Below are positions 52,185 through 60,896 of a stretch of 64,000 nt of DNA, in pieces (positions within the stretch are counted from its first letter, which is position 1; each line of letters starts with the position of its first letter). The stretch spans positions 3,782,001 to 3,846,000 of the forward strand of contig JAHBZM010000001.1 in the NCBI GenBank assembly GCA_019635435.1. Reading direction: 5' to 3'. The DNA is from Ramlibacter sp. GTDB lineage: Bacteria; Pseudomonadota; Gammaproteobacteria; Burkholderiales; Burkholderiaceae_C. A program made the position numbers and the translations under genes. A model generated the notes under the pieces. It saw only the letters and a list, made by a program, of their open reading frames with translations, was not told the DNA's origin and did not search any database.

Positions 52185-52322
52185 GGTGTGTGTCTCCAGC
52201 AAACTGCTCCGGGGATTGTCCGTGCTGGGTGCCGCACACCGTATGTGGGTTTCACTTACCCCAACTGCACTGACTGCCCGCTGACTTTTGAATACTAAAA
52301 GACACGCGGCGCGAGAAACAAG

Positions 52323-54005
52323 TCAGCTTTCAGCGGCCGAGGAAACGGCCCTGGCCCGGCTTGCCCCGGGGTCGGGCTGCAGGGCCAGCAGCGCACGCGT
52401 CACGCCATTGGTCCAGCCAAAGCCGTCCTGCAGCGGGTACTCGCCGCCGCCGCCGCCCGCGGCGTCTTCCTGCGGTACCTCGCGCAGCCGGTATTTCTCG
52501 ACCAGCTTGCCGCTGCGCCCGTAGACCGTGCCCACGGTGGTCAGCCAGCGGTCGGTCAGCGTGGCGGCCAGCGCGGCCTGGCCCTGGTCGGTCAGGCCCT
52601 TGATCGCCATCCACTGCAGCGGTGCCCAGCCATTGGGCCGGTCCCATTGCTGGTCGCTGCGGCACTCGGTGGTGGCCAGGCCCCCGGGCGCCAGCATGCG
52701 CTGCTTCAGGGTGCGCGCCAGCGCGGCCGCCTGCCCGGGTGCCAGCAGGCCCACAAACAGCGGCACCACGCAGGCCGCGGTCAAACAGCGGCGCCGCTGG
52801 CCCAGGCGCCAGTCGTGGTCGAAGAAGGCCGCCTGGTCCGGGTCCCAGCACAGCGCCTGCACCGCGGCGGCGCGGGCCACCGCGCGGGCGCTGTAGGCCC
52901 TGGCGGTGGCTTCGTCGCCGTGCTGGTCGGCCAGTTCGGCAATTTTCTGCTCGAGCTTGTAGAGAAAGGCGTTCAGGTCCACCGGCAGGATGGCGGTGGT
53001 GCAGATGCTCGCGAGCGACGGCGCCGTGCCGGCCCGCCGCGCGGCCGCCGTGCCCGCCGAAGCCTCGGGCGCCGGCTCGCGCAGCCAGCGGCTGCTGAAG
53101 TCCCAGCCCGATTCGGCCGCCGCGCGCAGGTCGCGGTAGACCTGCGCGGCCTCACGCCGGCTGGACTGGGCGGTGGTCACGTCCTCAAGCCAGGACTCCT
53201 CGCGCGGGGTGTCGCGGTCGTCCCAGTAGCGGTTCAGCAGCGTGCCGTCGGCCAGCCGCACCACGCGCCGGCTCGCGGTGCCGGGCGCCAGGCCGGCTTC
53301 ACCGGCCATCCAGTAGGCGTGCTCCTGGCGCAGCTGCGGCAGATGGTCGGCGCAATGCCCCACGCCGCACTGCTGGGCCAGCTCCACCATGAGCACGAAC
53401 ACCGGCGGCTGCGAGCGGCTCAGGTAGTAGGTCCGCGTGCCATTGGGAATGTGCCCGTAGGTGTCGATCAGGAAGGAAAAGTTGTCCACCATGGCGCGCA
53501 GCAGCCCGGTGCGCCCGCTGGCGGCCAGCCCCAGCATCGTGAAATACGAATCCCAGTAATACAGCTCGCCGAAGCGCCCGCCCGGCACCACGTAGGGGTG
53601 CGGCAGCTGCAGGGTCGAGGCATGGGGCGCATGGGCCTGCGGCCTGCGCGTGAGCACCCCCCACAGCCCGTCGATGTGGCCCGCCAGGCTCTGCCCCGGC
53701 ACCGACTCGTAGTCCGACGGCGAGGGCATGACCACGCGAAAGTGCTGCGCTACAAATTCCCGCAGGTCAAAGCCGGCGGCCCCGCAGCGGGCCCGGTAGG
53801 CGTCAAGAATGTCCGCGGGCGTGCCCAGCGGCACGCAGTCCACAAAGGTCTTGCTGTCGGGGAACACATCGCTGCGCTGCACCGCCTCGAACAGCTCCTG
53901 GTAGCGGTCGGCGGGCGACAGGGTGTCGGGTGGCGGAGCCTGCGCGGCCTGCCGCTGGCGGTGGGCCCGGTGAGCGGTGGCCTTGGCCGGGGCCGGGGCG
54001 CTCAC
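52323..54005 (-). CDS. treF: Trehalase (GH37)
   Basis: 560-residue trehalase that splits trehalose into two glucose units. Signature 1 PGGRFGELYYWDSYF and signature 2 QWDRPNGWAP are both present, and the glycine-rich GGGGGEYPLQDGFGWTNG near the end is the third family mark. No signal peptide is visible, so it should be cytoplasmic (TreF-like). The start is GTG 54005 (SAPAPAKATAH follows), overlapping the stop of the glucose dehydrogenase-like gene; the longer open frame upstream is antisense to other features and rejected. Together with the preceding gene it suggests trehalose to glucose to gluconolactone conversion (inference). Confidence 0.93.
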   Translation of the reverse strand: MSAPAPAKATAHRAHRQRQAAQAPPPDTLSPADRYQELFEAVQRSDVFPDSKTFVDCVPLGTPADILDAYRARCGAAGFDLREFVAQHFRVVMPSPSDYESVPGQSLAGHIDGLWGVLTRRPQAHAPHASTLQLPHPYVVPGGRFGELYYWDSYFTMLGLAASGRTGLLRAMVDNFSFLIDTYGHIPNGTRTYYLSRSQPPVFVLMVELAQQCGVGHCADHLPQLRQEHAYWMAGEAGLAPGTASRRVVRLADGTLLNRYWDDRDTPREESWLEDVTTAQSSRREAAQVYRDLRAAAESGWDFSSRWLREPAPEASAGTAAARRAGTAPSLASICTTAILPVDLNAFLYKLEQKIAELADQHGDEATARAYSARAVARAAAVQALCWDPDQAAFFDHDWRLGQRRRCLTAACVVPLFVGLLAPGQAAALARTLKQRMLAPGGLATTECRSDQQWDRPNGWAPLQWMAIKGLTDQGQAALAATLTDRWLTTVGTVYGRSGKLVEKYRLREVPQEDAAGGGGGEYPLQDGFGWTNGVTRALLALQPDPGASRARAVSSAAES

Positions 54006-54772
54006 TGCTCCGTGTAGTTCCACAGCAGGCCCCCGTCCACCACGGTGGTGGTGCCGGTGAGGTAAGCGGCATCGGCCGAGGCGAGAAAGGCCGCGACCCC
54101 GGCCACGTCCGCGGGCTGGCCCAGCCGCTTCAGCGGGATGTTGGCCAGCAGCGGTTCGCGCAGCGCCGGGTCGGCGAGCAGGCGCGCGTTGATGGGTGTT
54201 TCCACCGCGCCGGGCGCGATGTTGTTGACGGTGATGCCCAGCGGCGCCAGCTCGATGGCGAGGTTGCGCGTCATCATCTTCATGCCGCCCTTGCTCAGGC
54301 AGTAGGGCGCGAAGTTGGGAAAAGGCAGCTCCTCGTGCACCGAGCTGATGTTGATCACCCGCCCGCCATGGCCGGCCTCGCGGCAATGCGCGGCAAAGGC
54401 CTGCGTGAGAAAGAAGGCGGCCTTGAGGTTGACGGCCAGCACGCGGTCGTAGTCGGCCTCGGTCACCTCCAGGAACGCAGCGCGCTTTTCGATGCCGGCG
54501 TTGTTGACCAGGATGCCCAGCGGCCCCAGCACCGCGACGGCGTGGTCCAGCGCCTGGCGCATGTCCTGAAGCCGCGACACGTCAAACGGCAACACCAGGC
54601 AACGCCGGCCGAGCGCCTCGATGCGCTGGCGCATGTCCTCGGCCCGCTCGTCATCCCGCAGCACATTGAGCGCAATGTCGGCCCCGTCGGCCGCCAGCCG
54701 CAGCGCGATGCCCCGCCCTATCCCCTGGGCGCCCCCTGTCACCAAGGCCGTTGTGTGCAGCGGTGCGGTCAA
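54002..54772 (-). CDS. SDR family oxidoreductase, glucose 1-dehydrogenase-like
   Basis: 256-residue classical short-chain dehydrogenase. Cofactor loop VTGGAQGIGRGIAL at residues 11-24, NNAG motif LVNNAGIEKRAAF, catalytic serine in NISSVHEEL, Tyr and Lys in APYCLSKGG, and C-terminal GTTTVVDGG. It is closest in form to glucose 1-dehydrogenase and related sugar/3-ketoacyl reductases. Its neighbour is a trehalase, which would supply glucose. It starts 4 bases after the GspE-like stop and overlaps the trehalase start (GTGA). Confidence 0.88.
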   Translation of the reverse strand: MTAPLHTTALVTGGAQGIGRGIALRLAADGADIALNVLRDDERAEDMRQRIEALGRRCLVLPFDVSRLQDMRQALDHAVAVLGPLGILVNNAGIEKRAAFLEVTEADYDRVLAVNLKAAFFLTQAFAAHCREAGHGGRVINISSVHEELPFPNFAPYCLSKGGMKMMTRNLAIELAPLGITVNNIAPGAVETPINARLLADPALREPLLANIPLKRLGQPADVAGVAAFLASADAAYLTGTTTVVDGGLLWNYTEQ

Positions 54773-54776
54773 TGCC

Positions 54777-56570
54777 TCAATCCAGCGGCGGCGTGGCCGT
54801 GAGCACTTCCTCGATGGTGGTCACGCCCTCGGCCACCCGCAGCGCGCCGGCCAGCCGCAGCGGGCGCATGCCGTCGGTGACCGCCTGGCGGCGCAGCACG
54901 TCCATGCTCGGGGACTGGGTCACCTTGTCCTTGAAAGCCTCGTTGATGGTCAGCAGTTCATACAGGCCCATGCGGCCCATGAAGCCGGTCATGCGGCAGT
55001 CCACGCAGCCCACGGGCTTGTAGGGCCGGTAGCCGCCATTGATCTTCCAGGGCTTGACGACGGCATCGAGCTCCTCGCGCGAGGCGTCGTCGTCGGGCAC
55101 CTTGCACTGGCGGCACAGCGTGCGCACCAGCCGCTGCGCCAGCACGCCCAGCATGGTGGCGTTGATCAGGTACGACGGCACGCCCAGTTCCATGAGCCGC
55201 GTGATGGCCGAGGGCGCGTCGTTGGTGTGCAGCGTGGAGAACACCAGGTGGCCCGTGAGCGCGGCCTGCACCGCCATCTCGGCGGTTTCAAGGTCGCGGA
55301 TTTCGCCGACCATGATGATGTCCGGGTCCTGCCGCATGAGGGCGCGCAGGCCTTCGGCAAAGTTGAAATCGAGCTGCGGCTGCACCTGGGTCTGGTTGAA
55401 CGAGGGCTCGATCATTTCGATCGGGTCCTCCACGGTGCTGACGTTGACCTCCTCGGTGGCCACCCGCTTGAGCGTGGAGTACAGCGTGGTGGTCTTGCCC
55501 GAGCCCGTGGGCCCGGTCACAAGGATGATGCCGTAGGGCCGCTGGACCAGCGCCTCCCAGCGCTTGGCGTCGTGCTCGGAAAAACCCAGGGCGTCCAGGT
55601 CCTTGACCGCGGTGTCGGGGTCGAAAATCCGCATCACCATCTTCTCGCCGAAGGCGGTGGGCAGCGTGGACAGGCGCATTTCAATTTCGTCGCCGCGCGG
55701 GTTGCGGGTCTTGATGCGGCCGTCCTGCGGCCGGCGCTTTTCGACCACGTCCATGCGGCCCAGCAGCTTGATGCGCGCCGTCATGGCGTTGAGCACGCCC
55801 ATGGGCATCTGGTAGACCGAGTGCAGCAGGCCGTCGATGCGAAAGCGGATCACGCCCTGTTCGCGCCGCGGCTCCAGGTGGATGTCGGAGGCGCGCTGGT
55901 CAAAGGCGTATTGCCACAGCCAGTCCACCACCTGGACCACGCCCTGGTCATTGGCGTCCAGCTGCTTGTTGGTCTTGCCCAGCTCCACCAGCTGCTCGAA
56001 GCTGGCGGCACCGGCGTTGCCGCCGGCCTTCTGCGCGGCCCGCACGGACTTGGCCAGCGCGAAAAACTCGGCCGTGTAGCGGTGGATGTCCTGCGGGCTG
56101 GCCACCACCCGGCGGACGGTTCGGCGCGACTGCCGCTCGACCTCGTCCACCCAGTCGGTGAGGAAGGGCTCGGCCGTGGCCACCACCACCTCCTTGGACG
56201 TGACCTGCACCGGCAGCACGCGGTGGCGCTCGGCATAGGCCGCGCTCATGGTGTCGGCCACCTTGCCCACGTCCACCTTGAGCGGGTCAATGCGCAGGTA
56301 GTCCAGGCCCGCGCGCGCGGCCAGCCACTGGGCCAGCATTTCCACGTCCAGCGGCTTGCCGTCACTCTGGCGCACCATGGAGACGCTGGCCAGGCGCACC
56401 AGCGGGTGTTGGGCACTCTCGGCCTGGGCGCAGCGGGCGATGGTGCGGCGGGCCTCATCGGCGGAGATCACGCCGTCGGCCGCCAGCCATTCGACCATGC
56501 TGCGCCAGTCGATCGGGCCGCGGTGCGGGGTCTTGGCCAGGGAAGGAGGGGTTTTCAGGATGGCGCTCAT
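54777..56570 (-). CDS. GspE/PulE/PilB family ATPase
   Basis: 597-residue secretion/pilus ATPase. N1 domain at the start (VEWLAADGVISADEARR), then the core with FRIDGLLHSVYQMP, Walker A GPTGSGKTTTLYS, Asp box TVEDPIE, Walker B DPDIIMVGEIRD, His box HTNDAPSAITRL and the zinc site CRQCKVP...CVDCRM. It is a complete type II secretion or type IV pilus motor, but no other secretion or pilin gene lies in the window, so its partners are elsewhere. ATG 56570 overlaps the SpeE-like stop by 4 bases. Confidence 0.92.
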   Translation of the reverse strand: MSAILKTPPSLAKTPHRGPIDWRSMVEWLAADGVISADEARRTIARCAQAESAQHPLVRLASVSMVRQSDGKPLDVEMLAQWLAARAGLDYLRIDPLKVDVGKVADTMSAAYAERHRVLPVQVTSKEVVVATAEPFLTDWVDEVERQSRRTVRRVVASPQDIHRYTAEFFALAKSVRAAQKAGGNAGAASFEQLVELGKTNKQLDANDQGVVQVVDWLWQYAFDQRASDIHLEPRREQGVIRFRIDGLLHSVYQMPMGVLNAMTARIKLLGRMDVVEKRRPQDGRIKTRNPRGDEIEMRLSTLPTAFGEKMVMRIFDPDTAVKDLDALGFSEHDAKRWEALVQRPYGIILVTGPTGSGKTTTLYSTLKRVATEEVNVSTVEDPIEMIEPSFNQTQVQPQLDFNFAEGLRALMRQDPDIIMVGEIRDLETAEMAVQAALTGHLVFSTLHTNDAPSAITRLMELGVPSYLINATMLGVLAQRLVRTLCRQCKVPDDDASREELDAVVKPWKINGGYRPYKPVGCVDCRMTGFMGRMGLYELLTINEAFKDKVTQSPSMDVLRRQAVTDGMRPLRLAGALRVAEGVTTIEEVLTATPPLD

Positions 56571-57334
56571 AGGGTCATGGGTTTGAACACGCGCAGCCAC
56601 TTCGGCGCGGGCAATCCCCATCGAGTTTGGATGGTTTCGGCCTGTTGCGCAAGCGCACCGCGGGCGGGCCGCGACGGGGTGCGCTGGGCCAGCACCACGG
56701 TGTTGCCCTCGCGCGTGGGCTTGAAGGCCCAGACCGCCTTTTCCCCGAAGGCCTGCGCGATCTTCTGCAGGCTCGCGTCGTAGCTGGAGGCCCGGCCGAA
56801 CAGGTTGACCGTCATGCAGCCGTCTTCGGTCAGCAGGCGGCGGCAGTCGGCGTAGAAAGCCGCGCTGTCCAGCACGGGCGCGGCGGCCTCGTGGTCGTAC
56901 AGATCCACCTGCAGGGCGTCGATCTGGCCGCGCCAGTGCTCGTGCGCCACCACCTGGGCGGCATCGCCCAGCACCACCGACAGGCGCACATCATCGGCCG
57001 GCAGCTTGAACCACAGCCGGCAGGCCGCCACCACCTGGGGGTTGAGCTCGATGGCGGTGGTCTTCATGCGCAGCTTCTTGTGGCAGAACTTGGTCAGCGC
57101 CGCGGCGCCCAGACCCAGCTGCATGGCGTGGCGCTTCGCCACCGTGGCCGGCGCTGCGAACAGCAGCCAGGCCATCATGCGCTGCACGTACTCCAGGTCC
57201 AGCTCGAACGGCGCATCGAGCTTCATCGAACCCTGGACCCACTCGGTGCCCAGGTGCAGGTAGCGAGTGTCGCCGTAGTCCGAGAAGTTGACCTCGGGCA
57301 GCGCCAGCGTGGACGGGGTTTTGCGGCGGGTCAT
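56567..57334 (-). CDS. Spermidine synthase-like methyltransferase-fold protein
   Basis: 255-residue protein of the polyamine synthase fold. It has the central motif VVLGDAAQVVAHEHWRGQ, the aspartate segment IDALQVDLYDHEAAAP and the GGG-type loop reduced to LGLGAAALTKF. The substrate-binding acid loop of true spermidine synthase is not clear, so activity is uncertain; such proteins are common in Burkholderiales as SpeE-like. It starts ATG 57334 overlapping the DNA glycosylase stop (ATGA) and ends overlapping the GspE-like start. Confidence 0.85.
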   Translation of the reverse strand: MTRRKTPSTLALPEVNFSDYGDTRYLHLGTEWVQGSMKLDAPFELDLEYVQRMMAWLLFAAPATVAKRHAMQLGLGAAALTKFCHKKLRMKTTAIELNPQVVAACRLWFKLPADDVRLSVVLGDAAQVVAHEHWRGQIDALQVDLYDHEAAAPVLDSAAFYADCRRLLTEDGCMTVNLFGRASSYDASLQKIAQAFGEKAVWAFKPTREGNTVVLAQRTPSRPARGALAQQAETIQTRWGLPAPKWLRVFKPMTL

Positions 57335-57864
57335 GCGAGGCCGTGCTGCTCGAACACCGCGCGCCAGGCGGCCAGCTTGCGCTCGAAGCTCCACGAGGCA
57401 TTGGCCGGGCTGGTGGACGGCAGCTTGTGCGCGGGCAGGCCCAGCGCCGCCGTGTGGCGCGCATGCCGCCAGCTCTCGCCGCCGTTGTGGGCCACGGCCC
57501 GCAGCTTGGGCAGGCGCCGCGCCAGCGCCACGAAGTCGTTGGGCTCGGCATGGCGGATATCGGCATCCAGGCTGCCCTGGCGCTCGCAGCTGGCGTACAC
57601 GTCCCACAGGCCCAGGCCATGGCCAAGCAGCCATTTGCTACGATTTTCATAGCTGTCAGTGGCCGCCCCGCCTGGACTCCCGGGCCAAATGGCTTGAAGA
57701 ATCCGCCAGAACTGGTTTTGCGGATGGGCATAGTACTCACGCCGGGCCAGCGAGACGCCGCCCGGGAAGCTGCCCAGGATGAGGAGCGCGGTGGCGTCGG
57801 ATATCAGCGGGGGGAGCCCCTGCAGGCGCTGTGACGCTGCAGGCGGCCCGGAGGGGCTCAGCAT
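57331..57864 (-). CDS. DNA-deoxyinosine glycosylase (HDG, uracil-DNA glycosylase superfamily)
   Basis: 177-residue base-excision repair enzyme removing hypoxanthine from DNA. Family motifs are LLILGSFPGGVSLARREYYA at residues 28-47, HPQNQFWRIL, and the C-terminal PSTSPAN; NDFVALARRLPKL follows the catalytic region. Between FWRILQAI and LLGHGLGLWDV the protein contains about 20 residues (WPGSPGGAATDSYENRSKW) encoded by copy E of the dispersed repeat, in a loop region where the family is variable. ATG 57864 is used; it overlaps tatD by 7 bases. Confidence 0.88.
   Translation of the reverse strand: MLSPSGPPAASQRLQGLPPLISDATALLILGSFPGGVSLARREYYAHPQNQFWRILQAIWPGSPGGAATDSYENRSKWLLGHGLGLWDVYASCERQGSLDADIRHAEPNDFVALARRLPKLRAVAHNGGESWRHARHTAALGLPAHKLPSTSPANASWSFERKLAAWRAVFEQHGLA
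57635..57699 (+). repeat. Dispersed in-gene repeat, copy E (inside the DNA glycosylase gene)
   Basis: Begins TTGCTACGATTTTCATAGCT, then 16 bases, then CCTGGACTCC, then GGCTTGAAG. It is the closest copy to a consensus. Antisense to the gene, read in frame AGT-CCA-GGC, the third of the three possible frames. Confidence 0.8.
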
Positions 57865-58691
57865 GGGGATTCCGAAAGGGCCGCCAGCCTCGGCAGGGCC
57901 TGGCAGGCATTGAGAACAGTGGCGCGCGCCAATTCTGCCACCGCCATGCCACGCAGGCCGGCCACCACCTCGCCAATGCGCGGCAGTTCGCCCGGCTCGT
58001 TGCGGCCCTGGGCCCCACCCGCGGCGCGCTCACCCGCCGGGGTGTACAGCCAGTGCGGCGGAATGTCGGGCGCGTCGGTCTCCAGCACCAGCGCCTCAAG
58101 CGGCAGGCTGGCCGCCAGGCGGCGCAACTGCAGCGCGCGGTCAAAGGTCACGGCGCCGCCAAAGCCGAGCTTGAAGCCCAGCCCGGTAAACGCGCCCGCC
58201 TGCTGCGCGCTGCCGTTGAACGCGTGGGCGATGCCGCCGCTGACCACCACCTCGCGCAGGTGCTTGAGCAATGCGTCGGCGGAGCGGCGCACATGCAGGA
58301 TCACGGGCAGGCCGTGGCGGCGCGCCAGCCGCAGCTGTTCGCGGTAGAAAAAAGCCTGGCGTTCGCGGTCCAGCCCCGGCACGAAGTGGTCCAGCCCGAT
58401 CTCGCCCACCGCCACCAGCCGCGGGTCGTCGCGGTGGCGGGCCAGTTGTCCGTCGAGCAGGGCCAGGTCGGCTTCTGTCGCGCCAGGGGTGTACAGCGGG
58501 TGGATGCCCAGCGCATAGGCATCCCCATGCTGGTGCGCCAGGGCCCGCACCGCCTCGAAGTTGGCGGCCGACACGGCGGGCAGCACGCAGCGAGCCACGC
58601 CGCGGTCGGCGGCGCGGGCCCGCACCGCCGCCACGTCGTGGCCGAATTCAGCGGCATCCAGATGGCAATGGGTGTCGATCCAGACCGTCAT
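57858..58691 (-). CDS. tatD: TatD family hydrolase
   Basis: 277-residue metal-dependent deoxyribonuclease-like TIM-barrel protein. Metal ligands are visible as HCHLD at residues 8-12, GEIGLD with its glutamate, ILHVRRS, AHAFNGS and LETDAPDIPP. TatD-like enzymes act as 3'-5' DNases in DNA repair or degradation. ATG 58691 gives MTVWIDTHCHLD; the extra 11 codons upstream are not needed. It is the first gene of the compact six-gene minus-strand run and is divergent from the S1C protease gene. Confidence 0.95.
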   Translation of the reverse strand: MTVWIDTHCHLDAAEFGHDVAAVRARAADRGVARCVLPAVSAANFEAVRALAHQHGDAYALGIHPLYTPGATEADLALLDGQLARHRDDPRLVAVGEIGLDHFVPGLDRERQAFFYREQLRLARRHGLPVILHVRRSADALLKHLREVVVSGGIAHAFNGSAQQAGAFTGLGFKLGFGGAVTFDRALQLRRLAASLPLEALVLETDAPDIPPHWLYTPAGERAAGGAQGRNEPGELPRIGEVVAGLRGMAVAELARATVLNACQALPRLAALSESPC

Positions 58692-58789
58692 GTTCCGATG
58701 ATGCCCGAAGCACGTGCATCGCAAAGCAAACCGTGATACCGTGCGATTTCGCGTCTCCCGTTTCTCCAGGCAGTGTTACAGGTGTACCG

Positions 58790-59812
58790 ATGCGCAGGCC
58801 CGCCCTTTACAGCCGCTCCGCCCGACCCCTGCGGGATCAGCAGGGCCCCGCGCCAGACCCTTCCGGCGTGGCGGCCGCCCCCTTGCCCACCTCCGAGACC
58901 TCCCGGACTTCCCCCGGCACCCCAGCGTCGCGCCGCCTGGCCGCCATCAATCCGCGGGTGCTGTGGTCCACGATCGCGGTCCTCGCGCTGTTGCTGCTGT
59001 TGAGCCTGGGCCTGGCGTTGCGGCCCGGCCAGCGCCGCATCACGCAGGACGACATCAACGCGGCCGTGCTCAAGACGCTGCAAAGCACGGTGCTGCCCTC
59101 GGCCTCGGCGCGCGCGGCCGAGGCCATCCGCCCCTCGGTGGTGCGGGTGGTCAGCTATGTGAAGAAAAGCAAGTTGAAAGACACAAAGTCACCGCACGCC
59201 GCCAAGCCGGCCACGCCGGCGCCCGCGCCACCTCCGGGGCCCGCCAGGGTGGCCCAACCCGCCGACGACGAGGTCGAACAGGGCGTGGGCTCGGGCGTGG
59301 TGATTGTCGACAAGGGCACCATCCTGACCAACCTGCACGTGGTGCGTGGCGCCGACCGCATCGTCGTGATTTTTGCCGACGGGCTGGAGGCCACCGCCTC
59401 CATCACCGGCATGCAGGCCGAGAACGACATGGCCGTGCTGCAGGCCCACCAGATCCCTGACGACCTGATCGCCGCCACGCTGCGTTCCACGTCCCAGCTC
59501 GCGCCGGGCGAGCAGGTGGTGGCCGTGGGCTTTCCGTTCGGCATTGGCCCGTCGGTGTCGGCGGGCGTGGTGTCGGGACTCAAGCGCGCGTTCCGCTCGC
59601 CCGAGGGCAAGCAGGAGATGAGCAACCTGATCCAGTTCGACGCCGCCGCCAACCCGGGCAACTCGGGCGGGCCGCTGGTCACCATGGATGGCGAGGTGGT
59701 GGGCATCGTGACCGCCATCCTCAACCCCACCCCGGCTCGCACTTTCATTGGCATCGGTTTTGCGGTGCCCATCGAGAACGCCGCCTCGGCGGCCGGCCTG
59801 CCCCCTTTCTGA
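58790..59812 (+). CDS. S1C family serine protease, membrane-anchored, without PDZ domain
   Basis: 340-residue DegS/DegP-type protease. A single transmembrane helix at residues 57-78 (VLWSTIAVLALLLLLSLGLA) follows a cytoplasmic N-terminus. Catalytic His183 in LTNLHVV, Asp213 in ENDMAVL and Ser292 in GNSGGPL. The protein ends at FAVPIENAASAAGLPPF, right after the protease domain, so the usual PDZ domain is missing. A proline-rich linker (PAPAPPPGPA) precedes the catalytic domain. ATG 58790 has AGGTG upstream. It lies 23 bases before moxR and may be transcribed with it. Confidence 0.88.
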   Translation: MRRPALYSRSARPLRDQQGPAPDPSGVAAAPLPTSETSRTSPGTPASRRLAAINPRVLWSTIAVLALLLLLSLGLALRPGQRRITQDDINAAVLKTLQSTVLPSASARAAEAIRPSVVRVVSYVKKSKLKDTKSPHAAKPATPAPAPPPGPARVAQPADDEVEQGVGSGVVIVDKGTILTNLHVVRGADRIVVIFADGLEATASITGMQAENDMAVLQAHQIPDDLIAATLRSTSQLAPGEQVVAVGFPFGIGPSVSAGVVSGLKRAFRSPEGKQEMSNLIQFDAAANPGNSGGPLVTMDGEVVGIVTAILNPTPARTFIGIGFAVPIENAASAAGLPPF

Positions 59813-59835
59813 CCTTTTCCTTCTGAAAGCCACGC

Positions 59836-60843
59836 ATGGACACCGCAACGCCCCAGGACACCGCCACCGCCCAGCTCATGGAGCAGATCCTGTACGAGGT
59901 CAAGCGCGTGGTCGTGGGCCAGGACCGGTTCCTGGAGCGGGTGATGGTGGCCATCCTCGCCCAGGGCCACCTGCTGGTCGAAGGCGTGCCGGGCCTGGCC
60001 AAGACGCTCACGGTCAAGACCCTGGCCAACACCGTGCGCGGCCAGTTCAAGCGCATCCAGTTCACGCCCGACCTGGTGCCGGCCGACCTGGTGGGCACCC
60101 GCATCTACAACCAGAAGACCGGCGATTTCAGCACCTCGCTGGGCCCGGTGTTCACCAACCTGCTGCTGGCCGATGAAATCAACCGCGCGCCCGCCAAGGT
60201 GCAAAGCGCCCTGCTGGAGGTGATGCAGGAACGCCAGGTCACCATCGCGGGCGAAACGCACAGGGTGCCCAGCCCCTTCCTGGTCATGGCCACGCAGAAC
60301 CCGATCGAGACCGAGGGCACCTACCCGCTGCCCGAGGCCCAGGTGGACCGCTTCATGATGAAGGTGCTGGTGGACTACCCGAGCGACGAGGAAGAATTTG
60401 TCATCGTGAGCCGTGTGACCGGCCCGGCCGTGAACGTGTCGCCCGTGGCCACCACCGAACAGCTCGCCACGCTGCAGGCCGAGTGCCGCCGCGTCTATGT
60501 GGACCCGTCGCTGATCCAGTACGCGGTCAAGCTGGTGTCGGCCACCCGCACGCCGCAGCGCCATGGCCTGAAGGAGATCGAACCCTACATCACCTTCGGC
60601 GCCAGTCCGCGGGCCACCATCAACCTCACCGAGGGCGCGCGCGCGCTGGCCATGCTGCGCGGGCGCAGCTACGCCCTGCCCGAGGACATGACCGACCTCG
60701 TGCCCGACGTGCTGCGCCACCGGCTGGTGCTGTCCTACGAGGCGCTGTCCGAGGGCCTGAGCGCCGACGCCATCGTGGCCAGGATCATGGCCAAGGTGCC
60801 GGTGCCCGCCAAACCGCTCGAACATGAAAAGCTGGCCGCATGA
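59836..60843 (+). CDS. MoxR family AAA+ ATPase
   Basis: 335-residue AAA+ chaperone-like ATPase. Walker A is GVPGLAKTLTVK near residue 54, Walker B LLADEINRAPAKVQSALLEVMQE, sensor 1 VMATQNPIETEGTYPLPEAQ, and the sensor 2 / lid region GASPRATINLTEGARALAML. MoxR proteins assemble or activate partner complexes, often with VWA proteins. The following DUF58 and VWA genes complete the usual MoxR-DUF58-VWA set. RBS: GAAAG upstream of ATG 59836. A 53-base spacer separates it from the DUF58 gene. Confidence 0.94.
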   Translation: MDTATPQDTATAQLMEQILYEVKRVVVGQDRFLERVMVAILAQGHLLVEGVPGLAKTLTVKTLANTVRGQFKRIQFTPDLVPADLVGTRIYNQKTGDFSTSLGPVFTNLLLADEINRAPAKVQSALLEVMQERQVTIAGETHRVPSPFLVMATQNPIETEGTYPLPEAQVDRFMMKVLVDYPSDEEEFVIVSRVTGPAVNVSPVATTEQLATLQAECRRVYVDPSLIQYAVKLVSATRTPQRHGLKEIEPYITFGASPRATINLTEGARALAMLRGRSYALPEDMTDLVPDVLRHRLVLSYEALSEGLSADAIVARIMAKVPVPAKPLEHEKLAA

Positions 60844-60896
60844 ACAAGATCCACGCCAGCCTGACCCTCCCCGGCCCGGGCCTGGAGCACTGAGCC

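Noticed and set aside
60840..60893. 17-codon frame between moxR and the DUF58 gene (starts MNKIHASL)
   Set aside because: It overlaps the moxR stop and is too short, with no ribosome-binding site of its own beyond the spacer; it is probably just spacer.
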